The position numbers and the translations under genes were made by a program. This document shows, one piece after another, positions 13,229 to 21,328 of a stretch of DNA of 25,464 nucleotides. A model generated the notes under the pieces. The model was given only the letters and a program-made list of their open reading frames with translations, was not told the origin of the DNA and did no database searches. The DNA comes from a virus. Position 1 is the stretch's first letter, and every line of letters starts with the position of its first letter. The stretch is taken from positions 1 to 25,464 of the IMG/VR virus record IMGVR_UViG_3300035206_000817; one strand, written 5' to 3'.

Positions 13229-14200
13229 TTATTTCTTTGTACGTATAACAGAATCATAATCTCTAGCAAAAACGTTTTGTAAATATTCTTCTTTCCTATT
13301 ATTTATATTATCATTATATCTATCCATGAATCTTTCATGCCAAGGTGTTTTACTATCTTTTTTCAAAGGTAAAATTAACCATTCCATATTCTTATTTCCT
13401 GATTGTTCTATGTCATTAAGCCAGTATTTCAGACACCACATATACTGATGTTCAATACTTTTTGGTGGTGGTGGTTTTAATAAATCGTTTTTATCAAAGT
13501 CATCTAATAATTTATCTATTCCTTGCCAACAAAATCGTGCTGGTCCCTCCATGCTTTCATGTATACCACAAGCGGGAAGCTCATGTTCTAAAGTTGCTGG
13601 TTTTCCAGTAAACAAATTTTTATGAATTTTTGATATTGCTTTAAAATATTTTTCATCACTATAAAAACCATCTTTTGGCAAGTTTTTGAGATCTTTGCTG
13701 AAATGTTTTACCAAGTCATCAAACATATATTTTGCTACATCTTTAGTTAATTGCCAGTAATAAGGGATTCTAATTACTCTAATAATTTTAGGTTCACCAT
13801 TAAGTTCAATTGAATCTAATTTATTGTATTTTTTTTGATCTTTTAACATTTTAAATGTATTTTGGTAATGAACGGGACCATCAAATTCAAATACTAAACC
13901 TAATTTTTCGATAAAATAATCCGGCGTCATTCCTACTGGAGTATGTTTAGAATTTGATTTATATTTATATCCTAGTTTACCTAAAGTTTTACCTGGCAGA
14001 CCCACTAATATTTTTCCATATTTCTTTTCTGGAATAAAACAATCAATAGCAACTTTTATTGGATCTTTTTTTTGTTTTTTCTTTGGTTCAAACCAACCTA
14101 TTTGATTTTTTTTGACTTTAAAAATTTTCTTAAATTCGTTACCTAAATAATGATGATAAATATTGTCAACATTTTTTCTTCTTTTTGAATTTGTATTCAT
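13229..14200 (-). CDS. Putative DNA nuclease of VSR/DUF559-like type
   Basis: A 323-residue basic protein. Residues 88-150 hold a VSR/DUF559-like PD-(D/E)XK pattern: MTPDYFI (Asp94), LVFEFDGPVHY (Glu105, Asp107, His111), then a charged helix and RVIRIPYYWQ. The N-terminus has many Lys/Arg. The C-terminal 170 residues contain GIHESMEGPARFCWQGIDKL and a Trp/His-rich segment (QYMWCLKYWLNDIEQSG). Such cores nick or cut DNA. It is the only minus-strand gene between 11.7 and 22.6 kb and sits between two copies of an 18-bp repeat, which suggests separate insertion. The specificity is unknown. Confidence 0.6.
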   Translation of the reverse strand: MNTNSKRRKNVDNIYHHYLGNEFKKIFKVKKNQIGWFEPKKKQKKDPIKVAIDCFIPEKKYGKILVGLPGKTLGKLGYKYKSNSKHTPVGMTPDYFIEKLGLVFEFDGPVHYQNTFKMLKDQKKYNKLDSIELNGEPKIIRVIRIPYYWQLTKDVAKYMFDDLVKHFSKDLKNLPKDGFYSDEKYFKAISKIHKNLFTGKPATLEHELPACGIHESMEGPARFCWQGIDKLLDDFDKNDLLKPPPPKSIEHQYMWCLKYWLNDIEQSGNKNMEWLILPLKKDSKTPWHERFMDRYNDNINNRKEEYLQNVFARDYDSVIRTKK

Positions 14201-14316
14201 TTATTTAATTAATCGAATTTTTTATATAATAATGGAATTACGGTTTTAATCAATTGCAAAAAATAATTTAATCTATCTAGCTTTCTTTCTACTTAACTCA
14301 CTGTTAAAGAAATTAC

Positions 14317-14334
14317 TAAATAGGATCTTTACAA
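14317..14334 (+). repeat. 18-bp direct repeat R2, copy b
   Basis: TAAATAGGATCTTTACAA, exact copy of 13199-13216. It lies 27 bases ahead of the WGR gene. Confidence 0.85.
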
Positions 14335-14361
14335 ATAATACAAAACATAATAACCTTAAAT

Positions 14362-14571
14362 ATGGATAAAACACGTTTAGAATATAAGGATAAAGTTTCA
14401 CAAAAGTTTTGGGAAGTCAGCGCGACTGGTAGCACCATCAACGTTAAATATGGAAAGTTAGGAACTGCAGGACAAAACTCAGTTAAAAAAATGAGTACCC
14501 CTGATGCTGCTAAGAAAGAAGTGGAGAAGCTGATTAAGTCAAAGCTAAAAAAAGGCTATAAGAAAAAATAG
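14362..14571 (+). CDS. Stand-alone WGR-domain protein
   Basis: A 69-residue protein that is little more than a WGR domain: KFWEVSATGSTINVKYGKLG then TAGQ, with the usual Arg of YGRxGTxGQ replaced by Lys, and a conserved helical end (DAAKKEVEKLIKSKLKKGY). WGR domains bind DNA ends in eukaryotic PARPs; in bacteria they occur in MolR/DUF4132-type proteins (the yehI-yehQ region of E. coli) beside AAA+ and VWA genes, as also here further downstream. It probably binds DNA or a partner protein. No ribosome-binding site is obvious. Confidence 0.8.
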   Translation: MDKTRLEYKDKVSQKFWEVSATGSTINVKYGKLGTAGQNSVKKMSTPDAAKKEVEKLIKSKLKKGYKKK

Positions 14572-14584
14572 TAACCAAAGTATT

Positions 14585-14659
14585 TTGGATAAAAAAGAAG
14601 CATTAAAGCAAATCAAAGAAGGGGTAACCAAAAAAATAAAGGAAATAATAAATGCCTAA
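14585..14659 (+). CDS. 24-aa mini-ORF with TTG start (MDKKEAL family)
   Basis: A frame starting with TTG and reading xDKKEALKQIKEG, then VTKKIKEIINA. It overlaps the start of the DUF4116 gene by 8 bases. It carries repeat R1b and matches the peptide at 12568. It may be a remnant or a coupled leader; the lack of an ATG makes translation uncertain. Confidence 0.25.
   Translation: MDKKEALKQIKEGVTKKIKEIINA
14586..14618 (+). repeat. 33-bp direct repeat R1, copy b
   Basis: An exact match to 12569-12601. It lies between the WGR gene and the DUF4116 repeat gene. Confidence 0.85.
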
Positions 14660-15857
14660 ATGGTATGAAAAAGGTTCAGTTGAAGATAAAGTCGAATGGG
14701 CCGAAGAATGGTCACCTGATAATAATTCCGTAAATATAAATTGGTTGGCAGAAGATGGTGAACCAGATGTGCGCGAAGCACTTGCTCGTAATAAAAATAT
14801 ACCCTTACAAATTTTAAAAAAACTTGCTAAGGATGAACATTATAGTGTTCGCTCTAATGTCGCTGGGCATCCTAATGCTAGCAAAGAAATATTACACAAA
14901 TTAGCAAAGGATGGTGATAAATCTGTAAGCGGAGCGGCTAAAAATAATCCCAATTTTAAAACTCTTGAATTTGCCGATAAGAAGTCAAAAGGAGATAAAA
15001 AGTTTATTCTCGCAGCGGTAAAACAAGATGCTCGAGCTCTTCAAGATACCGACGACAAGTTAAAAGGAGACAAAGAGATTGTTCTTGAAGCGGTAAAACA
15101 ATCTGGCTCTGCTCTTCAACATGCCGATAAAAAATTAAGAGCAGATAAAGAGTTTGTTCTTGCAGCGGTAAAACAAAATGGTGATGCTCTTCAATATGCC
15201 GATAAGAAGTTAATGGGAGATAAAAAAATTGTTCTTGCAGCAGTAAAAAAAGAAGGCTCTGCTCTTCAACATGCCGATAAAAAATTAAAAGGAGACAAAG
15301 AGATTGTTCTTGAAGCGGTAAAACAAGATGGTCGAGCTCTTCAAGATGCCGATAAAAAGTTAAAAAGAGATAAAGAAGTTGTTCTTGCAGCGGTAAAACA
15401 AAAAGGTTGGGCTCTTAAATATGTCGATAAGAAGTTGAAAGCCGATAAAAAAATTGTTCTTGCAGCGATAAAACAAGATGTCAGTAATCTCCAATATGCC
15501 GATAAAAAGTTAAAAGCTAATAAAGAAGTTGTGCTTGCAGCGGCAAAACAAGATGGTCGGGTTCTTGAATTTGCCGATAAGAAGATGCAAGCCAATAAAG
15601 AAGTTGTTCTTGTAGCGATAAAACAAGATGTTTATTATTTCCCATACGCCGATAAAAAGTTAAAAGCTAATAAAGAAGTTGTGCTTGCAGCGGTAAAACA
15701 ATCTGGTCGAGCTCTTGAATTTGCCGATAAGAAGTTAAAAGGAAATAAAAAAATCGTACTCATAGCAGTAAAACAAGATGTCTCTGCACTTGAATATGTA
15801 GACGACAGTTTAAAAAATAATCCTGATATTCTGGCAATAGTTAATAAGGATAAGTGA
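14652..15857 (+). CDS. LRV + DUF4116 repeat protein, 401 aa
   Basis: Residues about 28-105 hold three leucine-rich-repeat-variant (LRV, HEAT-like) units of the type AKDEHYSVRSNVAGHPNAS. From residue 108 to 382 come eleven 25-residue units of DUF4116 type, each close to ADKKLKGDKEIVLEAVKQ plus 7 residues, with a shorter twelfth to the end. Such solenoid proteins have no enzymatic core and usually act as binding or sensing scaffolds. No signal peptide or membrane segment. The units are near-identical at DNA level, so copy number may vary between strains. Its stop overlaps the next small ORF as TGATG. Partners in this island are inferred. Confidence 0.8.
   Translation: MPKWYEKGSVEDKVEWAEEWSPDNNSVNINWLAEDGEPDVREALARNKNIPLQILKKLAKDEHYSVRSNVAGHPNASKEILHKLAKDGDKSVSGAAKNNPNFKTLEFADKKSKGDKKFILAAVKQDARALQDTDDKLKGDKEIVLEAVKQSGSALQHADKKLRADKEFVLAAVKQNGDALQYADKKLMGDKKIVLAAVKKEGSALQHADKKLKGDKEIVLEAVKQDGRALQDADKKLKRDKEVVLAAVKQKGWALKYVDKKLKADKKIVLAAIKQDVSNLQYADKKLKANKEVVLAAAKQDGRVLEFADKKMQANKEVVLVAIKQDVYYFPYADKKLKANKEVVLAAVKQSGRALEFADKKLKGNKKIVLIAVKQDVSALEYVDDSLKNNPDILAIVNKDK
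14973..15797 (+). repeat. Eleven tandem 75-bp coding repeats
   Basis: A 75-base period encodes the 25-residue DUF4116-type units. Common DNA blocks include GCCGATAAAAAGTTAAAAG and GTTCTTGCAGCGGTAAAACA. Variation between units is mostly at a few codons (Gly/Ala/Arg after KLK; Asp/Ser/Lys after VKQ), which suggests recent expansion or gene conversion. Confidence 0.85.
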
Positions 15858-15952
15858 TGGATAGAAAAGAAGCATTAAATATAGTTCAAGAATCTGGATA
15901 TGAATTAGAAAATCTACCTGATAAATTTAAAAAAGTTGATAAAAAAAATTAA
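15857..15952 (+). CDS. 31-aa coupled small ORF (MDRKEAL family)
   Basis: The start overlaps the DUF4116 gene stop as TGATG. The peptide opens MDRKEALNIVQESGYELENL and ends PDKFKKVDKKN; it fits one DUF4116-like unit (K-EAL-IV---G--L---P-K-K). It is related to the peptides at 12568 and 14585. It could be a real small partner of the repeat protein or a remnant. Confidence 0.45.
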   Translation: MDRKEALNIVQESGYELENLPDKFKKVDKKN

Positions 15953-15966
15953 TTTTATTAAGATAA

Positions 15967-15986
15967 GTCAAAAATTTTTTTTTGAC
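15967..15986 (+). promoter_or_regulatory. AT-rich hairpin ahead of the BRCT-LRR gene
   Basis: GTCAAAAA and TTTTTGAC pair around a TTTT loop, 20 bases ahead of the ATG at 16007. The right arm includes TTGACA, but no good -10 box follows at the right spacing. It may be a weak terminator for the preceding genes or an operator. Confidence 0.25.
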
Positions 15987-16006
15987 AAAATGTTAATATT
16001 TTCACA

Positions 16007-19000
16007 ATGAAAAGTCTATTAAAAGCAATAAGAAGTTCAGAAGATTTAACCTGTTTATTTAATTTTTGTGAAAATAATGGGATTGAGATGTCGCGTAAGG
16101 GTTACGCTATAACTTTGGAAAATATCCAAACTGGAGTCATTAACTGGGGGGGATACGGTAGTGTCTTTAGCATTGGTCCAAATCTGTTCAACTATTTAAC
16201 ACTTAAATATCCCGATGGAGACCCTCCAAGAGGAAAAACTTTCGCACATGTAAAAATGATATTTAACGGAGACCTGAAAAATAATGATACAGAAGAGGTT
16301 ATTCAGAGGATCGAAAAATTGGGGGGATTAGTCGTTCAGAATATTGATAAAAAGATCAACTTGATAGTGAACGGGAAAGATGCAAATAAACAATTAGTAA
16401 AGAAGGCAGAGAAATTAAATCATGTTCTGATTCTGGATGAAAAACGTTTTATCGAGATCTTACCTGCAATTAGAAAAAAACCCATAAAACGAAAAGTAAA
16501 ACCACGAAAAGACCTTCCTAATACAGTCGATAAAAAAGTGTTGAATAATTTAAAAAAACTTTTTATCAGCCGTGACAACGATCTTATTTCTCAAGGTCTC
16601 GAAATGTTTCGTTCTTTGGAAAATGCTGATGTATCCAAATATTTTCTAGATGAGGTTCAATATGCAACTAAGGCTGATGGTCGTCTTATTCCTAACCCTA
16701 TATTTAGTGGAACCGCTCCTGCACAACCTTATCTGAATTATGCCCTGTTAGGGGTTATTGCTTATGCTCCTGATGATTGTGAAATTGCTAACAATTTAAA
16801 AAATTCTGTTAAATTTCTAGATATTGAGACTACGATTTCAAGCCCATTGGCAGCGTTTCAAAATTTGGAATCATTGGATTTAAGTAACTCAGAGGGATTG
16901 GAAGACCTTGATGGTATTGCCTCGTTAAAAAAGCTGCAACATATTGAGATCAATAACTGTAATGCTTTGAAAAGTTTGAAAGGTTTGCTTAATAAAAACC
17001 TGAAGATGACATCATTAGATTTAAGAAATTTTAGATATTTAGAAAATCTTGAGGGTGTTCAAAGCATGAATAATTTGAAAAAAATTGTGCTTGTAGGATG
17101 TGATAAATTAAAGAACGTAGATGCACTAAAAAATCTAACTCATTTAAAAGAAGTTGAGATGGATGGCCTTAGAGCTTTAGAATCCTTAGAAGGTCTTAAA
17201 GTTTTGGAGAAAAGTCGAACTGAATTGGATTTGTATGGATTTGATTCAATAAAGAATCTGAAAGGGATCCAGAATTTTCATAAACTTCAATCTCTTAGTA
17301 TTACAAATAATAGTTTGACTGACATTACTGCTCTAAAAGGGCTGAAGTCTCTTAAAAAACTTTATATAAGTTCCGATAATTTGACCTTGCTAAAAGGTAT
17401 TGGGTCACTTCCTAAACTAGAGATATTAGATATATATGTCCGAATTGTTAAAAGTTTAGATGGTCTTAAAAATCTAACTGCCCTGGACAAGATGGTTATA
17501 AATTGTGATAAATTAAATAGTCTAAAAGGTCTCGAGCAAGCTCCTAATATAACTGATTTAACAATATGTTCTAAAGATCTGAAAGACATCACCAGAATTA
17601 ATTCCTTAACCAAGTTGAAGACTCTGGATTTAAGTAGTTGTAATTCAATTCAAAACCTTCATGGGCTAGAAAAATTAAATTTTTTGGAGTCAATTAATGT
17701 GAATGATTGCAGCAAATTAGTAAGTTTGCAAGGGGTACCAAATCCAAATGTCTTTGGATCAGACGTCAGTTTTGACAATTGTTCCTCTCTGAAGGATATT
17801 ACGGCCCTGAAAGGAATCTCTAAAATTGAAAGAATGAGTTTAGATGGATGCTCTTCAATTAGCAAAACAGAAGGACTAGAAAACATTGAAATAGAGAGTC
17901 TTAGTTGCTATGATATGAATATAAATGCGCTGCAAAATTTAAGTAATCTTAAAGTCAAAACACTCCATTTATATTTAGGTGCGTCAGGCACACCAACATC
18001 TTTAGAAGGTTTTAAGGTATGGGAATCAGTCACCGATCTAACTGTCCACAAAAAATCCTTTAAAAGCCTAATTGGTATTGATGCTTTCCCAAACATTAAT
18101 TATTTAAGTTTAGAAAAATGCGAAAGACTAATAAATCTAATTGGAATTGAAAAACTGAAACATCTAGAAAAGTTAGATTTAACAGGATGTACTGCAATGA
18201 AAGAAGTAAGTTCATTGTCAGAATTGCCAAATCTAGCAGAATTGAAAATGGATGGATGTACTCAAGTGGATCCTCTTCCCCGTCCTAAAGTGATGGAAGA
18301 TCGGGAGAAAGTGGAAAAATATCAATTGCGACTGTTAAAAGCACTTGGGAAAGATGTACCTGTAACTGCAAAAAAAAAATCTATAGGATCTAAAAATAAT
18401 AAACCTTCTGTTGATAAGAAAACATTTTCTAAAGTCAAAAAGCTGCTGACTGTCCGTGACATTAATTTAATTAACCAAGGATTGGAACTCGTCCGTTCAC
18501 TGGAAGACCACTCCTTATATCAGAAGCTTCTTAAAGGAATTCAGTATAAAATTTTTAAATCTAAAACATGGAATGCTGAAGAACAGGTAAAGGGTCGTCT
18601 TGTCCCAAATTCTACATTTAAAGGAACTGGTCCGGCACAACCTTATCTGAATTATGCAATGAGAGAGCTGATCAATAATGCTCCGAACGACTTTGTGCAA
18701 AAGATCCGAAATGAGGTGAAGGATTTGCAACTTGATGTATTTGGAGACATTTCAAATTTTACAAACCTTGAAAAATTATCTTTGTCTTATTCTTATAATT
18801 CACCCGAGAGTTATAAACCAACCATTTCATCTTTAAATAAATTCTCAGTTTTTGAAAAACTTACTTATCTAGATATATATGGTTACTTTATTCCTGATGA
18901 TCAGGACCTGAAAGGGCTTTCAAATCTTAAAAAATTAAGAGAACTCAATTTATCTGGAGGATCTGCACTGAAAACACTTATTGGAATGGAGAATTGTAGA

Positions 19001-20110
19001 GAGTTACAAAAATTGGATATTGAAGAGTGTACTAAATTAATCGATGTTGAAGGACTAAGTGGTTGCCAAGAACTTAAATCTATTAAATTATCAAGCGCTA
19101 AAAGATTAAAAAACCTAAATGGATTGAAAGGATTGAAGTCATTGAAAACTATTAATATCGATGCTGCAGAATCCTTAGAAAATCTGGATGGTTTAAAAGG
19201 ATGTAGTTCTCTTGTGGAAATTAATATTAGTAATTCGGAATCCTTAAAAAATCTAGATGGCTTACATGGATGTAATTCCCTTGAGAAAATTACAATTAGC
19301 GGAGGATCTTGTGATGGAAATTCCAAAAAACAACCTATTAAAAACGTTGATGGTCTCAGAGGTTTGAAAAATTTAAAGGATGTAGATTTATCCATTTTTA
19401 CCTCATTGAAAAATGTTGATGGGTTAAGGGGATGTTCTGTTCTTGAATCGCTTCGTATTGAATCGGATTCATTAGAAAATATAAATGGTTTGCAAAATTT
19501 GAAGGCTCTAAATTATTTCTATCTTGATGCAATAAAATTGAAGAATATCGATGGTCTTTCTGGGTGTGAAAACCTAGAAGATTTTGATATCCAATCTGAA
19601 AATATTGAAAACTTAAATGGATTAAAGGGGTGCAACAAGTTAAAAACATTGAATATTCCTGGTTTAGCAAAATCATTAAACCTCGATGGATTGGCTTACG
19701 CGGATGGTTTGCGAAGAATTAACTTTTCTGGTTGTAATCTAACAAGTTTTGACTTCACTCAGAAAATTCCACGAATAATGGGAATAGAAATCAAATCTTG
19801 CAATCAGATTAAATCATTGGAAGGGCTTGGAAATTTGATCAATTTAACTAAACTCGTAATCAAGAACTGTACAAAACTCGAGAATCTTAAGGGACTTGAG
19901 GGTATAAAAACCCTTGAATCAGTAATTATTCAGGATTGTAAATCATTGAAAGACGTAGACGCCTTACTTTCATTGCCAAAACTTGATATCTTCAAGATAC
20001 GTTCCTGTGGAATTAAGAAGGAAGAACTGCCAGGACATTTAAAAGTTATAGTTAAAACAACAATTAGTTATTATGATGACTTACCACATGATTTTGATGA
20101 CAACAAATAA
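16007..20110 (+). CDS. BRCT + leucine-rich-repeat protein with duplicated module, 1367 aa
   Basis: Residues about 76-152 form a BRCT domain (KNNDTEEVIQRIEKLGGLVV, then INLIVNGKDANKQLVKKAEK, ILDEKRFIEIL). At 174-290 comes a helical module with GRLIPNPIF and APAQPYLNYAL, followed by a long run of bacterial leucine-rich repeats (about 290-755; 22-23-residue units like LKNLDGLKGCxSLxxIxI). The same module recurs at 802-930 (GRLVPN, GPAQPYLNYAM) with a second LRR run to about 1350. BRCT domains bind DNA ends or phosphoproteins; LRRs bind proteins. No signal peptide, so cytoplasmic. A large sensor or scaffold is likely. The MoxR gene follows after 65 bases. Confidence 0.8.
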   Translation: MKSLLKAIRSSEDLTCLFNFCENNGIEMSRKGYAITLENIQTGVINWGGYGSVFSIGPNLFNYLTLKYPDGDPPRGKTFAHVKMIFNGDLKNNDTEEVIQRIEKLGGLVVQNIDKKINLIVNGKDANKQLVKKAEKLNHVLILDEKRFIEILPAIRKKPIKRKVKPRKDLPNTVDKKVLNNLKKLFISRDNDLISQGLEMFRSLENADVSKYFLDEVQYATKADGRLIPNPIFSGTAPAQPYLNYALLGVIAYAPDDCEIANNLKNSVKFLDIETTISSPLAAFQNLESLDLSNSEGLEDLDGIASLKKLQHIEINNCNALKSLKGLLNKNLKMTSLDLRNFRYLENLEGVQSMNNLKKIVLVGCDKLKNVDALKNLTHLKEVEMDGLRALESLEGLKVLEKSRTELDLYGFDSIKNLKGIQNFHKLQSLSITNNSLTDITALKGLKSLKKLYISSDNLTLLKGIGSLPKLEILDIYVRIVKSLDGLKNLTALDKMVINCDKLNSLKGLEQAPNITDLTICSKDLKDITRINSLTKLKTLDLSSCNSIQNLHGLEKLNFLESINVNDCSKLVSLQGVPNPNVFGSDVSFDNCSSLKDITALKGISKIERMSLDGCSSISKTEGLENIEIESLSCYDMNINALQNLSNLKVKTLHLYLGASGTPTSLEGFKVWESVTDLTVHKKSFKSLIGIDAFPNINYLSLEKCERLINLIGIEKLKHLEKLDLTGCTAMKEVSSLSELPNLAELKMDGCTQVDPLPRPKVMEDREKVEKYQLRLLKALGKDVPVTAKKKSIGSKNNKPSVDKKTFSKVKKLLTVRDINLINQGLELVRSLEDHSLYQKLLKGIQYKIFKSKTWNAEEQVKGRLVPNSTFKGTGPAQPYLNYAMRELINNAPNDFVQKIRNEVKDLQLDVFGDISNFTNLEKLSLSYSYNSPESYKPTISSLNKFSVFEKLTYLDIYGYFIPDDQDLKGLSNLKKLRELNLSGGSALKTLIGMENCRELQKLDIEECTKLIDVEGLSGCQELKSIKLSSAKRLKNLNGLKGLKSLKTINIDAAESLENLDGLKGCSSLVEINISNSESLKNLDGLHGCNSLEKITISGGSCDGNSKKQPIKNVDGLRGLKNLKDVDLSIFTSLKNVDGLRGCSVLESLRIESDSLENINGLQNLKALNYFYLDAIKLKNIDGLSGCENLEDFDIQSENIENLNGLKGCNKLKTLNIPGLAKSLNLDGLAYADGLRRINFSGCNLTSFDFTQKIPRIMGIEIKSCNQIKSLEGLGNLINLTKLVIKNCTKLENLKGLEGIKTLESVIIQDCKSLKDVDALLSLPKLDIFKIRSCGIKKEELPGHLKVIVKTTISYYDDLPHDFDDNK

Positions 20111-20175
20111 TTAGAAAACTGAATATACAATAATTAATTATTATAATATGATTCAGATTTAAATAGGTGTAAATT

Positions 20176-21327
20176 ATGAAGAAAAACCTCTTGCTCTATG
20201 GAGCAAAATTAGATTCCAAAAAACTTGGAACAGCGCTCGAACATATTTTCGAAACAAATTTGTCACTTCAGAATAAGGGTAAGCGAGGAACCCCAGTTTG
20301 TATTTGGGGAACGCATGGACTTGGAAAGACGATGTTAGTGCAAGAGTTTGCAAAAAAAAATAAATGGCACTTAGCATATTGCGCACCTGCCCAGTTTGAA
20401 GAAATGGGAGACCTGCACGGTATGCCATATCAAGTAGATCCTGATAAAAATATAATTGGAGATGAATATACTGCTTTTGCTCCTCCAGATTGGGTACCTA
20501 AACAGAAAGGACCCGGAATTCTCCTTCTCGATGACATTAACAGAGCAGATGATCGAATATTGAGGGGTTTAATGCAATTATTACAAAACTTTGAGCTGTT
20601 TTCATGGCAATTGCCACCAAAATGGCAAATTGTAGCAACAGCAAATCCAGAGGGAGGAGATTATTCTGTTACACCAATGGATGATGCTATGCTGACAAGG
20701 CTACTCCATCTAACGATGGTTTTTGATCCTAAAACTTGGGCACAGTGGGCAGATAGTGCTGGAGTAGACTCCCGAGGAATTGATTTTGTTTTGACATATC
20801 CCGAAATAGTTTCTGGTAAACGCACAACACCGAGATCTCTGGTGCAGTTCTTTGAACAGATCAAGGATATACCTAATCTCAAGGATGAGATAGAAATGGT
20901 CTCTACTTTAGCTCTCAGTTCTCTGGATGATGTTACTGTGGGAACTTTTTTGGGATTTGTCAATGACAACCTGGAACAACTTGTTAGTTCAGAAGAAATA
21001 TTACAAGCAAAAGATTTTAAAAAAGTTTCAAAACGAATCGAAAGTCTAAGTAAAACAGACGTGGGAGAAAAAAAAACAGAAGAGGGAGGAAAAAGAGTAG
21101 ACAGACTTGCAACAATATGCACTAGATTGTATCTGACGTTGACCAAAGAAAAATACGAACCCCAAAGTAATCATTCTGATAATCTGGTTAAATTTATGTT
21201 GATAGAATGTTTGCCCAACGATCTACGAATGAGTCTTCACTCCGATCTCATGAAAAATGGATCAGAAAAAGTGAAAAAAATGCTTCGAGACAAGCGTCTT
21301 GCAAAATTACTAATTGGCGGCATGTAG
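20176..21327 (+). CDS. MoxR-type AAA+ ATPase
   Basis: A 383-residue AAA+ protein: Walker A GTHGLGKT at 45-52, Walker B ILLLDD at 115-120 followed by INRADD, sensor-1 Asn in ATANPEGG (157), and a DAMLTRLLH segment (170-178) with Arg175. The C-terminal helical lid continues to about 250 and a less conserved charged tail follows. MoxR ATPases act as chaperone-like motors with VWA partners. The VWA gene follows immediately. An AGGTG ribosome-binding site lies 8 bases ahead of the ATG, and a TATAAT (20142-20147) stands in the short gap. Base composition is visibly less AT-rich than the LRR gene. Confidence 0.85.
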   Translation: MKKNLLLYGAKLDSKKLGTALEHIFETNLSLQNKGKRGTPVCIWGTHGLGKTMLVQEFAKKNKWHLAYCAPAQFEEMGDLHGMPYQVDPDKNIIGDEYTAFAPPDWVPKQKGPGILLLDDINRADDRILRGLMQLLQNFELFSWQLPPKWQIVATANPEGGDYSVTPMDDAMLTRLLHLTMVFDPKTWAQWADSAGVDSRGIDFVLTYPEIVSGKRTTPRSLVQFFEQIKDIPNLKDEIEMVSTLALSSLDDVTVGTFLGFVNDNLEQLVSSEEILQAKDFKKVSKRIESLSKTDVGEKKTEEGGKRVDRLATICTRLYLTLTKEKYEPQSNHSDNLVKFMLIECLPNDLRMSLHSDLMKNGSEKVKKMLRDKRLAKLLIGGM

Positions 21328-21328
21328 T

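Noticed and set aside
14973-15797. Regular 75-bp repeats that could suggest a CRISPR array
   Set aside because: The repeats are in one open frame, lack alternating unique spacers and encode DUF4116-type units.
18901-19395. Minus-strand 164-codon frame inside the LRR gene
   Set aside because: It is an antisense shadow of the repeats (Phe/Ser/Pro-rich complement of Leu/Lys/Asn codons).
20661-21146. Minus-strand 161-codon frame opposite the MoxR gene
   Set aside because: It is antisense to conserved AAA+ motifs and has no domain of its own.
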